Assembly (NCBI GenBank): GCA_016217965.1 | Contig: JACRFI010000006.1 | Coordinates: 1-54,240, forward strand | Direction of reading: 5' to 3' | DNA length: 54,240 nt | Source of the DNA: Candidatus Kaiserbacteria bacterium | GTDB taxonomy: Bacteria > Patescibacteriota > Minisyncoccia > Phycocordibacterales > UBA2100 | In this document: positions 48,394-54,240 of the stretch, one piece after another | Numbering within the stretch: position 1 is the stretch's first letter | Layout of the letters: each line of letters opens with the position of its first letter | The notes under the pieces: model-generated | Database searches by the model: none | Seen by the model: the letters and a program-made list of their open reading frames with translations, nothing else | What the model was told of the DNA's origin: nothing | Position numbers and translations under genes: made by a program

Positions 48394-48843
48394 ATGAACT
48401 CGAATAAGGTCACAACTTCACCAGTCGACATGGCAGCTCGGAAAGCGCTTGATGTGCGCCCGGGCGACACTGTGCGCGTGTGGCAGAAGATAGAAGAGTC
48501 GAAAGGGAAGTTCCGTCTGCAAGCATTCGAAGGGCTTGTTCTTGCCCGCAAACACGGCACGGAGGCGGGGGCCACCTTTACAGTTCGAAAAGTCTCAAGC
48601 GGAGTGGGCGTCGAGAAAATCTACCCCCTCTATTCTCCAATGATAGATCGTGTAGAAGTTTTGAAGCGCGCTCGTGTGCGCCGCGCAAAGTTGTACTACA
48701 TTCGTGATAAAGTTGCGCGCGAAGCGCGCAGGCAGCTCCGACGCTCTCGTGTCATCCGTAGCGATAGCGGTGTCACAACAGTCGAAGCGGCTCCTGAACC
48801 GGAGGTCGTGGCAGAAGCTGGAACTCCTTCGAAAAGCGAGTAA
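48394..48843 (+). CDS. rplS: Large ribosomal subunit protein bL19
   Basis: Ribosomal protein at the subunit interface. The 149-residue protein has the bL19 core with VRPGDTVRVWQKIEE, RLQAFEGLVLARK, TFTVRKVSSGVGVEKIYPLY, SPMIDRVEV, and RRAKLYYIRD. The C-terminal extension of about 35 residues (Arg-rich, then acidic and Ala/Pro-rich) is longer than in most bacteria, which have about 115 residues. Confidence 0.95.
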   Translation: MNSNKVTTSPVDMAARKALDVRPGDTVRVWQKIEESKGKFRLQAFEGLVLARKHGTEAGATFTVRKVSSGVGVEKIYPLYSPMIDRVEVLKRARVRRAKLYYIRDKVAREARRQLRRSRVIRSDSGVTTVEAAPEPEVVAEAGTPSKSE

Positions 48844-48905
48844 TCAATTTTCTTTGGGAATTTTTTATTTGTCCACAACTAGTAGACGCTACTTACTTGA
48901 GATTA

Positions 48906-48914
48906 TGATATTCT
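48906..48914 (+). promoter_or_regulatory. Extended -10 promoter of the LAGLIDADG gene
   Basis: TGA TATTCT, six bases before ATG 48921. Confidence 0.5.
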
Positions 48915-48920
48915 GGGAGG

Positions 48921-49592
48921 ATGGGGAAGCGGGGCCCAAAGCCCAAACGGATCGTTTCTGAGAAATGGTCGTCAAATCTAGCGTATGCAGTCGGTCTTTT
49001 GGCGACTGATGGGTGCATGTCCCCAAGAGTGCATTTAATTGACCTCACTTCGAAGGATCTGGAGCAGCTTGAGAATTTTTGCAAATGCATAGGCGTTCAA
49101 TTGAATATTGGCCGCAAATCATCTGGCTTCGGGGAGAAAAATATTCTACGAGTCCAAATGAAAAACGTATTCTTTTATAATTTTCTATTGTCTATCGGGC
49201 TTACTCCAGCTAAATCAAGAACATTGGGGCCGCTCAAAGTTCCGAAGAAATATTTCTTTGATTTTCTTCGCGGTGTCTTTGATGGAGATGGATGCACCTA
49301 TTCGTATTGGGACCCGCGCTGGCGATCCAGCTTTATGTATTATCTTTGCTTCGCATCAGCCAGTACCCTGTTCGTTACGTGGATTAGAAAGGAGATTCAG
49401 GCGCGATTAGGTGTCACAGGTCACGTGACGTCCGCAACAAAGAAGAATACTTATTACAATTTGAAGTACGCAAAACACGACAGTCTCAAAATATTGCGAA
49501 AAATGTACAGCACAAGTCCTTCACCCATCTATTTATCGCGCAAAAGATTGAAAATAGAGCAAATGTTACGTATAGTTGGGCAGCGTCTTTAG
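48921..49592 (+). CDS. LAGLIDADG homing endonuclease upstream of tRNA-Leu
   Basis: A 223-residue monomeric LAGLIDADG protein with two motifs, LAYAVGLLATDG (residues 20-31) and FDFLRGVFDGDG (113-124), each ending in the acidic metal-binding residue. This spacing is normal for single-chain enzymes. It is not inside an intron or intein: the nearby tRNA-Leu and rplS genes are continuous. It ends 34 bases before tRNA-Leu in the same direction, so the site it cuts may lie in or near that tRNA gene. Confidence 0.92.
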   Translation: MGKRGPKPKRIVSEKWSSNLAYAVGLLATDGCMSPRVHLIDLTSKDLEQLENFCKCIGVQLNIGRKSSGFGEKNILRVQMKNVFFYNFLLSIGLTPAKSRTLGPLKVPKKYFFDFLRGVFDGDGCTYSYWDPRWRSSFMYYLCFASASTLFVTWIRKEIQARLGVTGHVTSATKKNTYYNLKYAKHDSLKILRKMYSTSPSPIYLSRKRLKIEQMLRIVGQRL

Positions 49593-49626
49593 CCTCCATA
49601 TACAGGCGGCTACTTGACAAAACGTC

Positions 49627-49710
49627 GCCCGGGTGTTGAAACTGGTAGACATTATTCCTTGAGGTGGAATAGCTCGCAAGGGCGTGCAGGTTCGAGTCCT
49701 GTCCCGGGCA
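49627..49710 (+). tRNA. tRNA-Leu (GAG)
   Basis: Class II tRNA: acceptor GCCCGGG/CCCGGGC, anticodon arm ATTCC/GGAAT with loop TTGAGGT, a long variable arm (AGCTCGCAAGGGCGT), and T-arm GCAGG/CCTGT with TTCGAGT. Anticodon GAG. No encoded CCA. It may be cotranscribed with the LAGLIDADG gene. Confidence 0.93.
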
Positions 49711-49904
49711 CAGAATTGAACGTTGTATACGGAATCAAGGTAAAAATCTGTCTGTTGATGGATTTTTCGGCGTTTCCAAAATCGCGGATTCGCACAACCA
49801 GAGAAAGCGACAGCATAGTGTTACACAAATCAAGTAAAGAAACGAGCGGCAATGATTTTCTAGTGTTTCAGAGGCGGTTCTAGCCAAATAGTTGATTTTC
49901 AGCA
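49711..49904. other. Intergenic stretch without a recognised feature
   Basis: These 194 AT-rich bases between tRNA-Leu and the convergent methyltransferase gene show no supportable gene. A minus-strand open frame here is made partly of the reverse of tRNA-Leu. Confidence 0.4.
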
Positions 49905-50675
49905 TCATCGTTTGCGCAATATCAAAACTTTACTTGTACCGGTTCCTATTGAAATTCGTTCAAAATCTTTATCGATTTCTGGCCAGACAGGAGAGTAATC
50001 ATGTTGTTTGAGGTTGTTTATTTGTTGTACCGTTGATGACTCATGTTGCGTCGCCAGCTCCTCTGGTCTTTTGCGTTTGAAGGGGTTAACGTGCGCAATA
50101 ATTTTTGGAATGAGTTGCTTGGGCACTTTTGAAACAGTCTCGTAGTATCCTTCAATATCATCGATCACTACACAGCCTCCTGGTTTGAGAATGCTATGGA
50201 ATCTCTTTAGATCTTGCAGAAAGCCTCTTGCGGAACCATCACTTGCTGAAAACCAGAGCAATCCTTTTCTATCCCATATCATATCCACTTGTCCGTGAGT
50301 ATTTTTCTCTGTATCGTCAACCTGAAACGGCAATTGTTTAGCATCCCATCTGAAATACCGCAGGTCATTATTTCTGATCTTTATCTTCTTACGATTTTCG
50401 GGAATAGTAAGTCTTGCTTTATCGCCGATAAAGAATAGGCCATGTCCGTGGCGAGTTTTGGCATCCTCGTTGAAAATAATCTCCTCATGAGTTGCTGTAT
50501 TTGCCGTGGGGCTCACAAATATGAAATCCTTTTCAGGAGAAGGCACGGTATTTGAACTGGAGACCAACAACGACCAAATGTTTCGTATTACCTCGGGCGA
50601 TATTATTGCGTCTGCTTTATCTTTCCAGACAGGATCTCTTTCATATGATGCGATGGTAAATTCTTCACGTGACAT
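49905..50675 (-). CDS. SAM-dependent methyltransferase-like protein
   Basis: A 256-residue protein with the second half of a Rossmann methyltransferase: VDMIWDRKGLLWF (motif IV position), then FLQDLKRFHSILKPGGCVVI followed by DDIEGYYE, the typical strand that ends in KPGG. The motif I glycine loop (ExGxGxG) is not clear; IFVSPTANTATHEEI occupies its place. It may therefore be a degenerate or specialised member. ATG 50675 is chosen because an extended -10 lies six bases upstream. Possible horizontal acquisition is suggested by lower GC than its neighbours, judged by eye. Confidence 0.65.
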   Translation of the reverse strand: MSREEFTIASYERDPVWKDKADAIISPEVIRNIWSLLVSSSNTVPSPEKDFIFVSPTANTATHEEIIFNEDAKTRHGHGLFFIGDKARLTIPENRKKIKIRNNDLRYFRWDAKQLPFQVDDTEKNTHGQVDMIWDRKGLLWFSASDGSARGFLQDLKRFHSILKPGGCVVIDDIEGYYETVSKVPKQLIPKIIAHVNPFKRKRPEELATQHESSTVQQINNLKQHDYSPVWPEIDKDFERISIGTGTSKVLILRKR

Positions 50676-50681
50676 AGCAAA

Positions 50682-50690
50682 AGTGTAGCA
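50682..50690 (-). promoter_or_regulatory. Extended -10 promoter of the methyltransferase-like gene
   Basis: On the minus strand TGC TACACT, six bases before ATG 50675. This decides against the start at 50696, which would lie upstream of the promoter. Confidence 0.55.
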
Positions 50691-50801
50691 TTGCATTTGA
50701 AGAAGATTATTTGATGCTAAGATTAATATAGTTCATTGTTTTCAACTCACTCAAGAATCTACAAGCTGTTGAATACGCACTATCAACTACCGACGGCAGA
50801 C

Positions 50802-50807
50802 TATAAA
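50802..50807 (+). promoter_or_regulatory. -10 element of the DUF2914 gene
   Basis: TATAAA, eight bases before ATG 50816. Confidence 0.4.
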
Positions 50808-50815
50808 CTGTTGGA

Positions 50816-51913
50816 ATGATCCGCAAATATCTTCCGAGATCCACAGAAGAACTCATCTCTTGGTACGAGCGGTATGTTTCGCCGCTCTCGCTCCTCGTCG
50901 GGTTTACGGTAGATGCGATATTCATACGCCACATTGATCTCGCGTATTCGAGCTTGCTGTTGGTTGGGTATCTCACTATTGCAGCTCTTGGGATCGCTTT
51001 CATTAATCTCATACAAACCGGCACGCTGCGCCACCAGTACTATCTAGCGGTCGCACCGTTCATCCCCGTCGTCGTGCAATTCGGGTTTGGAGGCCTGTTC
51101 AGTGGTTTCGTCATTTTGTATTCCCGCAGCGCAGCGATCTCAGTCAGTTGGATATTTGTCGTTCTCCTCGCGGCACTTCTCGTGGGCAACGAGCGCTTTA
51201 GACAATTTTATACCCGCTTTCCATTTCAGATAGGCGTGCTGTTCTTTGGCGTATTCTCGTTCTCCATTTTTTACATCCCGTTTATCACGAAAGTCATCGG
51301 TCCTTGGATGTTCGTAGTAAGTGGCGCCACCTCAATTGGCGTCATTGCTCTCTATCTCTATATCTACTCGCGGTATCTGCCCGCACTTGTCCGGGAGACG
51401 CGCACGGCAACTGCGCGAGTGGTAGCCGGTATCTTTTTCTCTATCACCATCCTTTATTTTTTAGGCGCGATTCCGCCGCTTCCTCTCGCCCTTCGGGACG
51501 TGGGAGTTTTGCACTCAATAAAAAAAGTCGGAGATACGTACGCCGTCACGTACGAGCCGCTGTCTTGGTATCAACTGTACTTCCGCTATAACCAAGTGTT
51601 CCACCATGCGCCGTCTGAGGCAGTATATGTGTACACGGCAATATTTGCTCCCGCCGGTATCTCGACCGACATAACTCATGAGTGGCAGCGCTATGATGTG
51701 GCGGCGCAAGAGTGGAAGACCAAAAGTGTCGTCACGTTTCCTATCAATGGTGGGCGAGAAGGAGGATACCGTGGGTATTCCCGCAAGGCGGATGTGGAGA
51801 GCGGAGAGTGGCGCGTTAACGTCCTCACAAACTATGGACAACTCATCGGACGTGTGGTGTTCCAGGCCGAATTAGTCGAAAACACTGCGTTTCTCCAGGT
51901 AGGGCAGAAATAG
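50816..51913 (+). CDS. Polytopic membrane protein with C-terminal DUF2914 domain
   Basis: A 365-residue protein with about seven membrane helices (roughly residues 20-230) and a C-terminal extracytoplasmic domain of about 110 residues. That domain carries the DUF2914 pattern: THEWQRYDVAAQEWKTKSVV, GGREGGYRGYSRKADVESGEW, and RVNVLTNYGQLIGRVVFQ. The function of the family is unknown; the domain may bind a ligand outside the cell. No operon partner is evident. Confidence 0.8.
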   Translation: MIRKYLPRSTEELISWYERYVSPLSLLVGFTVDAIFIRHIDLAYSSLLLVGYLTIAALGIAFINLIQTGTLRHQYYLAVAPFIPVVVQFGFGGLFSGFVILYSRSAAISVSWIFVVLLAALLVGNERFRQFYTRFPFQIGVLFFGVFSFSIFYIPFITKVIGPWMFVVSGATSIGVIALYLYIYSRYLPALVRETRTATARVVAGIFFSITILYFLGAIPPLPLALRDVGVLHSIKKVGDTYAVTYEPLSWYQLYFRYNQVFHHAPSEAVYVYTAIFAPAGISTDITHEWQRYDVAAQEWKTKSVVTFPINGGREGGYRGYSRKADVESGEWRVNVLTNYGQLIGRVVFQAELVENTAFLQVGQK

Positions 51914-51983
51914 ACTGGTCTATATACACTCCCGCTTCTTGACGGAGAGGAGGGGGGCTTCACAATTATTGTACAGGTCGAGG

Positions 51984-52011
51984 TATTGGAAGGGATTAAT
52001 CCCAGCCAATA
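51984..52011. promoter_or_regulatory. Candidate operator dyad upstream of the DUF4383 gene
   Basis: A 28-bp near-perfect dyad: TATTGG, two bases, GGGATTAATCCC, two bases, CCAATA. Its centre is about 40 bases before ATG 52037, and it ends just before a TTTAAT that may be the -10 (52014-52019). A dimeric regulator is the simplest reader; no T-run makes it a terminator. Confidence 0.5.
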
Positions 52012-52036
52012 ATTTTAATAGCCAATTTGAAACAAT

Positions 52037-52423
52037 ATGATTCAAACACTTGCATGGGTTTTCGGAGGAGTGTTCACGCTTGTCGGTATCCTCGGCTTTG
52101 TTCCTGGTATCACGACGGACGGGCATCTTCTGGGCATTTTTGGGGTTGATACGCTTCACAATATGATCCACCTCGTTTCTGGTCTTGCTGCGCTCGCAGC
52201 AGCGTGGGGTATGTGGAGTGCTCGCTTGTACTTCCAGGTGTTCGGCGTTGTCTATGGGCTCGTGACTGTCGTTGGGTTCTTGCAGGGAGATACGGTTCTC
52301 GGCCTTATCGGCGTCAACATGGCGGATAATGTGTTGCACCTTGTCATTGCTGCGGTTGCGCTCTACGCGGGCTTCGGCATGAAGGATGAGAAAATGAGCA
52401 TGAGTGCACAGCCGGCGATGTGA
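52037..52423 (+). CDS. DUF4383-family membrane protein
   Basis: A 128-residue protein with four membrane helices. The family motifs are GVFTLVGILGFVPGI, FGVDTLHNMIHLVSGLAALA, FQVFGVVYGLVTVVGF, and LIGVNMADNVLHLVIAAVAL, two HNxxH/DNxxH-containing repeats. The function is unknown. A rho-independent terminator follows, and a palindromic site lies in front of it, so it appears to be a separately regulated single gene. Confidence 0.9.
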   Translation: MIQTLAWVFGGVFTLVGILGFVPGITTDGHLLGIFGVDTLHNMIHLVSGLAALAAAWGMWSARLYFQVFGVVYGLVTVVGFLQGDTVLGLIGVNMADNVLHLVIAAVALYAGFGMKDEKMSMSAQPAM

Positions 52424-52447
52424 TTTTTGTTGATAGTGTTTGCAAAC

Positions 52448-52470
52448 ACACCGCCCCTTGTGGGCGGTGT
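52448..52470 (+). terminator. Rho-independent-type terminator of the DUF4383 gene
   Basis: Perfect 9-bp arms acaccgccc (52448-52456) and gggcggtgt (52462-52470), with a five-base loop and a short T-containing tail. Confidence 0.7.
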
Positions 52471-52540
52471 TGTCGTGGGGGCAGCGAACAGGTTCTCCAC
52501 ATTTTTTTGCAACCACAACCCGTATTTCAGACGCTTGCTC

Positions 52541-52546
52541 TATAAT
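52541..52546 (+). promoter_or_regulatory. -10 element of the HNH gene before tRNA-His
   Basis: Consensus TATAAT, seven bases before ATG 52554. It rules out the longer open frame from 52440. It may also drive tRNA-His. Confidence 0.6.
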
Positions 52547-52553
52547 TAGAGCC

Positions 52554-53042
52554 ATGGTTTACGTAATGTGCAAGAGTTGTGGTAAGGAATTTTCCGCTAA
52601 ACCCTCGCATATTGCAAACGGTTACGCAAAGTACTGTTCATCAAAGTGTCAACATGATGCGGCGCGAACGGGAGTCTGGCTAAAATGCGAGGGCTGCGGC
52701 AAGAGTGTTTATAGAACTCCGAAATATGTTAATGCTTCAAAAAGCAAAAAGTATTTTTGCAGCAAATCTTGCCAAACAGTTTGGAGAAATAAGGAATTCA
52801 GTGGAATGCGACACGCACATTGGAAGCATGGAATGGGATCTTATAGGAATATTATGAAGCGAGCGGGCAAAGATGTCTCTTGCGAACTTTGCAAATCAAC
52901 AGATGAGCGTGTGATCGTTGTTCACCACAAAGATCAAAATCGAATGAATAACGCCTTGAGCAACTTAGTATGGTTGTGTCGCAATTGTCACTACATTGTC
53001 CATCAGTATCCTGATGGACGTGTTCACGGCTTGATTGTATAG
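52554..53042 (+). CDS. HNH endonuclease upstream of tRNA-His
   Basis: A 162-residue protein organised like the HNH protein at 43059. Two Cys-cluster fingers (CKSC with C28/C32, and CEGC with C69/C73) precede an HNH domain with CELC (110-113), HH at 124-125, MNNALSNLVWLCRNCH (C142, C145, H146). The two proteins share the NNxLxNLxxLCxNCH-type ending, so they are paralogues. It stops 11 bases before tRNA-His in the same direction. Confidence 0.88.
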   Translation: MVYVMCKSCGKEFSAKPSHIANGYAKYCSSKCQHDAARTGVWLKCEGCGKSVYRTPKYVNASKSKKYFCSKSCQTVWRNKEFSGMRHAHWKHGMGSYRNIMKRAGKDVSCELCKSTDERVIVVHHKDQNRMNNALSNLVWLCRNCHYIVHQYPDGRVHGLIV

Positions 53043-53052
53043 TCAGCGAAAT

Positions 53053-53126
53053 GGTGGTTGTAGCTCAGTTGGTAGAGCTCCGGTTTGTGGTACCGGCGGT
53101 CGTGGGTTCGAGCCCCATCAACCACC
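53053..53126 (+). tRNA. tRNA-His (GUG)
   Basis: Acceptor GTGGTTG/CAACCAC with the extra G-1 opposite C73 that marks tRNA-His, D-arm GCTC/GAGC, anticodon arm CCGGT/ACCGG with loop TTGTGGT, T-arm GTGGG/CCCAT with one wobble, TTCGAGC loop. Anticodon GTG. CCA is not encoded. Probably transcribed with the HNH gene. Confidence 0.94.
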
Positions 53127-53156
53127 CCGAAATAGTGTGAAAGAAAGATGAACGTG

Positions 53157-53179
53157 GCGCGTCCTTTAAAGAGACGCGC
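53157..53179 (+). terminator. Possible hairpin after tRNA-His
   Basis: Arms gcgcgtc (53157-53163) and gacgcgc (53173-53179) with a nine-base loop. No T-run follows, so termination is uncertain. Confidence 0.35.
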
Positions 53180-53187
53180 TATAGGTC

Positions 53188-53196
53188 TGTTACAAT
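53188..53196 (+). promoter_or_regulatory. Extended -10 promoter of the SIMPL gene
   Basis: TGT TACAAT, giving a predicted leader of about 35 bases, longer than for most genes in the window. Confidence 0.45.
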
Positions 53197-53237
53197 AGTC
53201 TTGCAGCGCGATTTATATTTAATAGTTTTCTATATTC

Positions 53238-54056
53238 ATGGAACCAGATAAAAAAGAGATCCGCATAATGCCGCCGGATCTTATCGTGAAAGTGGGCGCA
53301 GCAGCGCTCGGCATGTTGGCGCTCTTTCTTTTAATAATGACTCTCTCAGAACTTAAGGAGTTCCGTTACATCGGGACAGGAGTGGCCGCGACTAACACCA
53401 TCTCTGTAACCGGTGAGGGTGAAGTGTTCGCCGTTCCGGATCGCGCCACGTTTACTGTCACTGTGCGGGAAGATGCAGAGGAAGTAGCGGATGCACAGGA
53501 CGAGGCTACCAAGAAGATGAATGCCATAATTGAGTACGTGAAAGCTGCGGGTGTTGAAGAAAAGAACATAAAGACAGTCAGTTACTACGTTAACCCGAAG
53601 TACGAGTACACGCAGGCCGTATGCACGAATTTCTCGTGCCCCCCTTCGAACCAAGTGCTTGTTGGGTTTGAAGTGTCACAAACACTTGAAATAAAAGTAG
53701 AGGACCCAAAGAAAGCGGGCGAGCTTCTCTCGGGTGTTGGTGGAAAAGGTGCCTCAGAAGTCTCGGGCCTCTCATTCACTATCGAGGATGAGGATGCACT
53801 TCGTGCGGAAGCGCGCACGCAAGCGATAACGGAAGCAAAAGAAAAAGCGGACGCTCTCGCAAAGGAGCTTGGTGTCAAAGTAGTGCGTGTCGTTGGATTC
53901 TACGAGGATGCTGGCGGCTATCCGCCGATGCCGTACTACGGGAAGGGAGGCGTTGCGATGGACATGGCAGCAACCAGGGAGTCTGTTGCGCCGGAACTGC
54001 CAGCTGGCGAGAACAAGATAGTGTCAAGTGTCAGCGTAACATACGAGATACGCTAA
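53238..54056 (+). CDS. SIMPL-domain (DUF541) membrane-anchored protein
   Basis: A 272-residue protein with one N-terminal membrane helix (about residues 16-38) and an extracytoplasmic SIMPL domain. Family features are ISVTGEGEVFAVPDRATFTV, GVEEKNIKTVSYYVNPKYEY, VGFEVSQTLEIKV, ARTQAITEAKEKADALAKEL, and the C-terminal VSVTYEI strand. A Cys pair in a loop (TNFSCPP region) may form a disulfide. The role of the family is unclear; many are outer-surface or periplasmic oligomers. A strong terminator follows. Confidence 0.9.
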   Translation: MEPDKKEIRIMPPDLIVKVGAAALGMLALFLLIMTLSELKEFRYIGTGVAATNTISVTGEGEVFAVPDRATFTVTVREDAEEVADAQDEATKKMNAIIEYVKAAGVEEKNIKTVSYYVNPKYEYTQAVCTNFSCPPSNQVLVGFEVSQTLEIKVEDPKKAGELLSGVGGKGASEVSGLSFTIEDEDALRAEARTQAITEAKEKADALAKELGVKVVRVVGFYEDAGGYPPMPYYGKGGVAMDMAATRESVAPELPAGENKIVSSVSVTYEIR

Positions 54057-54064
54057 AAAGAAAT

Positions 54065-54097
54065 GGGCCGCCGCGCCGTTGCGGGGCGCGGCGGCCC
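54065..54097 (+). terminator. Strong GC-rich terminator after the SIMPL gene
   Basis: Perfect 13-bp arms (54065-54077 with 54085-54097), almost all G and C, with a seven-base loop and a TCTCT tail. Confidence 0.75.
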
Positions 54098-54110
54098 TCT
54101 CTGCATAAGT

Positions 54111-54224
54111 TCAGATACATTTGGCACTCGGGTAACTGCTAGGATGTGCGGCAGATATACATGCGAGACATGGTCCCTGGAGCGCGAAAGTTCCAGCGGG
54201 ACACGGTACGCTGGCTCCATATGG
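54111..54224 (-). pseudogene. 3' end of a Cys-rich secreted-type gene, possibly broken
   Basis: On the minus strand a 37-codon frame reads PYGASVPCPAGTFALQGPCL and then ACISAAHPSSYPSAKCI before TGA. The CPAGTF and CxxC spacing is typical of extracellular Cys-rich repeats. An in-frame TAG (54225-54227) lies immediately upstream, so the gene is either interrupted or frameshifted here. The window edge prevents checking further. Confidence 0.35.
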
Positions 54225-54240
54225 CTACCGAGCGGGCGAA

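Noticed and set aside
48921-49592. LAGLIDADG gene as part of an intron or intein
   Set aside because: It has its own promoter and start. The flanking rplS and tRNA-Leu genes are uninterrupted, and no intein splice motifs are present.
49652-49852. A 66-codon minus-strand open frame
   Set aside because: Its C-terminal half is the reverse of tRNA-Leu, a common artefact.
1-54240. CRISPR arrays, rRNA genes, classical insertion sequences or prophage modules
   Set aside because: No regularly spaced repeats, no rRNA sequence and no transposase, integrase or phage structural genes were recognised.
1-54240. Alternative genetic code with UGA read as glycine
   Set aside because: TGA is the natural stop of rpmH, pilM, the DUF4383 gene and others, and complete proteins are obtained with the standard bacterial code.

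Overview
The window looks like a chromosomal segment from a Patescibacteria/CPR bacterium, most likely a Parcubacteria-type lineage. The signs are several shortened housekeeping proteins (YebC 177 aa, HolA-like 227 aa, MurE-like 422 aa, PolA with almost no proofreading domain), a conjugation-like type IV secretion (T4SS) cluster without a visible relaxase, a type IV pilus operon, an IVS-type four-helix-bundle gene, and many genes joined by 4-base ATGA overlaps. TGA is used as a normal stop (for example rpmH and pilM), so the UGA=Gly code of Gracilibacteria/SR1 is excluded. The lineage is inferred from gene content only.

Layout. (1) 169-2836: uvrD-type helicase and ksgA. (2) 2899-3870: a secreted lamin-tail-domain protein on the minus strand. 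(3) 3989-16895: a long plus-strand T4SS-like cluster (VirB6-, PrgI/VirB3-, TraC/VirB4-N-, VirB4- and VirB2-like proteins plus unknown exported proteins), interrupted by a 416-bp element that carries a four-helix-bundle gene between inverted repeats. (4) 16929-21613: the replication-origin neighbourhood, with khpB-yidC-rnpA-rpmH on the minus strand and dnaA-dnaN on the plus strand. (5) 21764-30800: mostly minus-strand genes for a class A PBP, ruvC, yebC, ruvB, an EamA-like transporter and pilB. (6) 30850-36325: polA, holA-like, a Cys-rich secreted protein, tRNA-Lys, DoxX and a TrmH-type methyltransferase. (7) 36322-39148: an overlapping LTD-murE-ruvA operon, then rpsT. (8) 39536-53126: a mixed region holding six tRNA genes, five endonuclease-like genes, a nucleotidyltransferase, ruvX, the pilMNO-like operon, rplS and membrane proteins. 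(9) 53238-54240: a SIMPL-domain protein, a strong terminator and a probable Cys-rich gene remnant.

Three patterns stand out. First, about twenty transcription units begin with a -10 hexamer (often an extended TGnTATAAT type) only 5-8 bases before the start codon. This predicts leaderless mRNAs and was used here to choose several starts. Second, five of the six tRNA genes sit next to, or overlap, a homing-endonuclease-like gene. In the tightest case the stop codon of an HNH gene is exactly the anticodon of tRNA-Ser(UGA). Third, a ten-base repeat (tagcttctag) forms paired ends around the four-helix-bundle gene and recurs around a short non-coding element between rpmH and dnaA and at other gene borders. 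This looks like a small, apparently undescribed mobile element family.

All product names come from reading motifs by eye. No database search was run.
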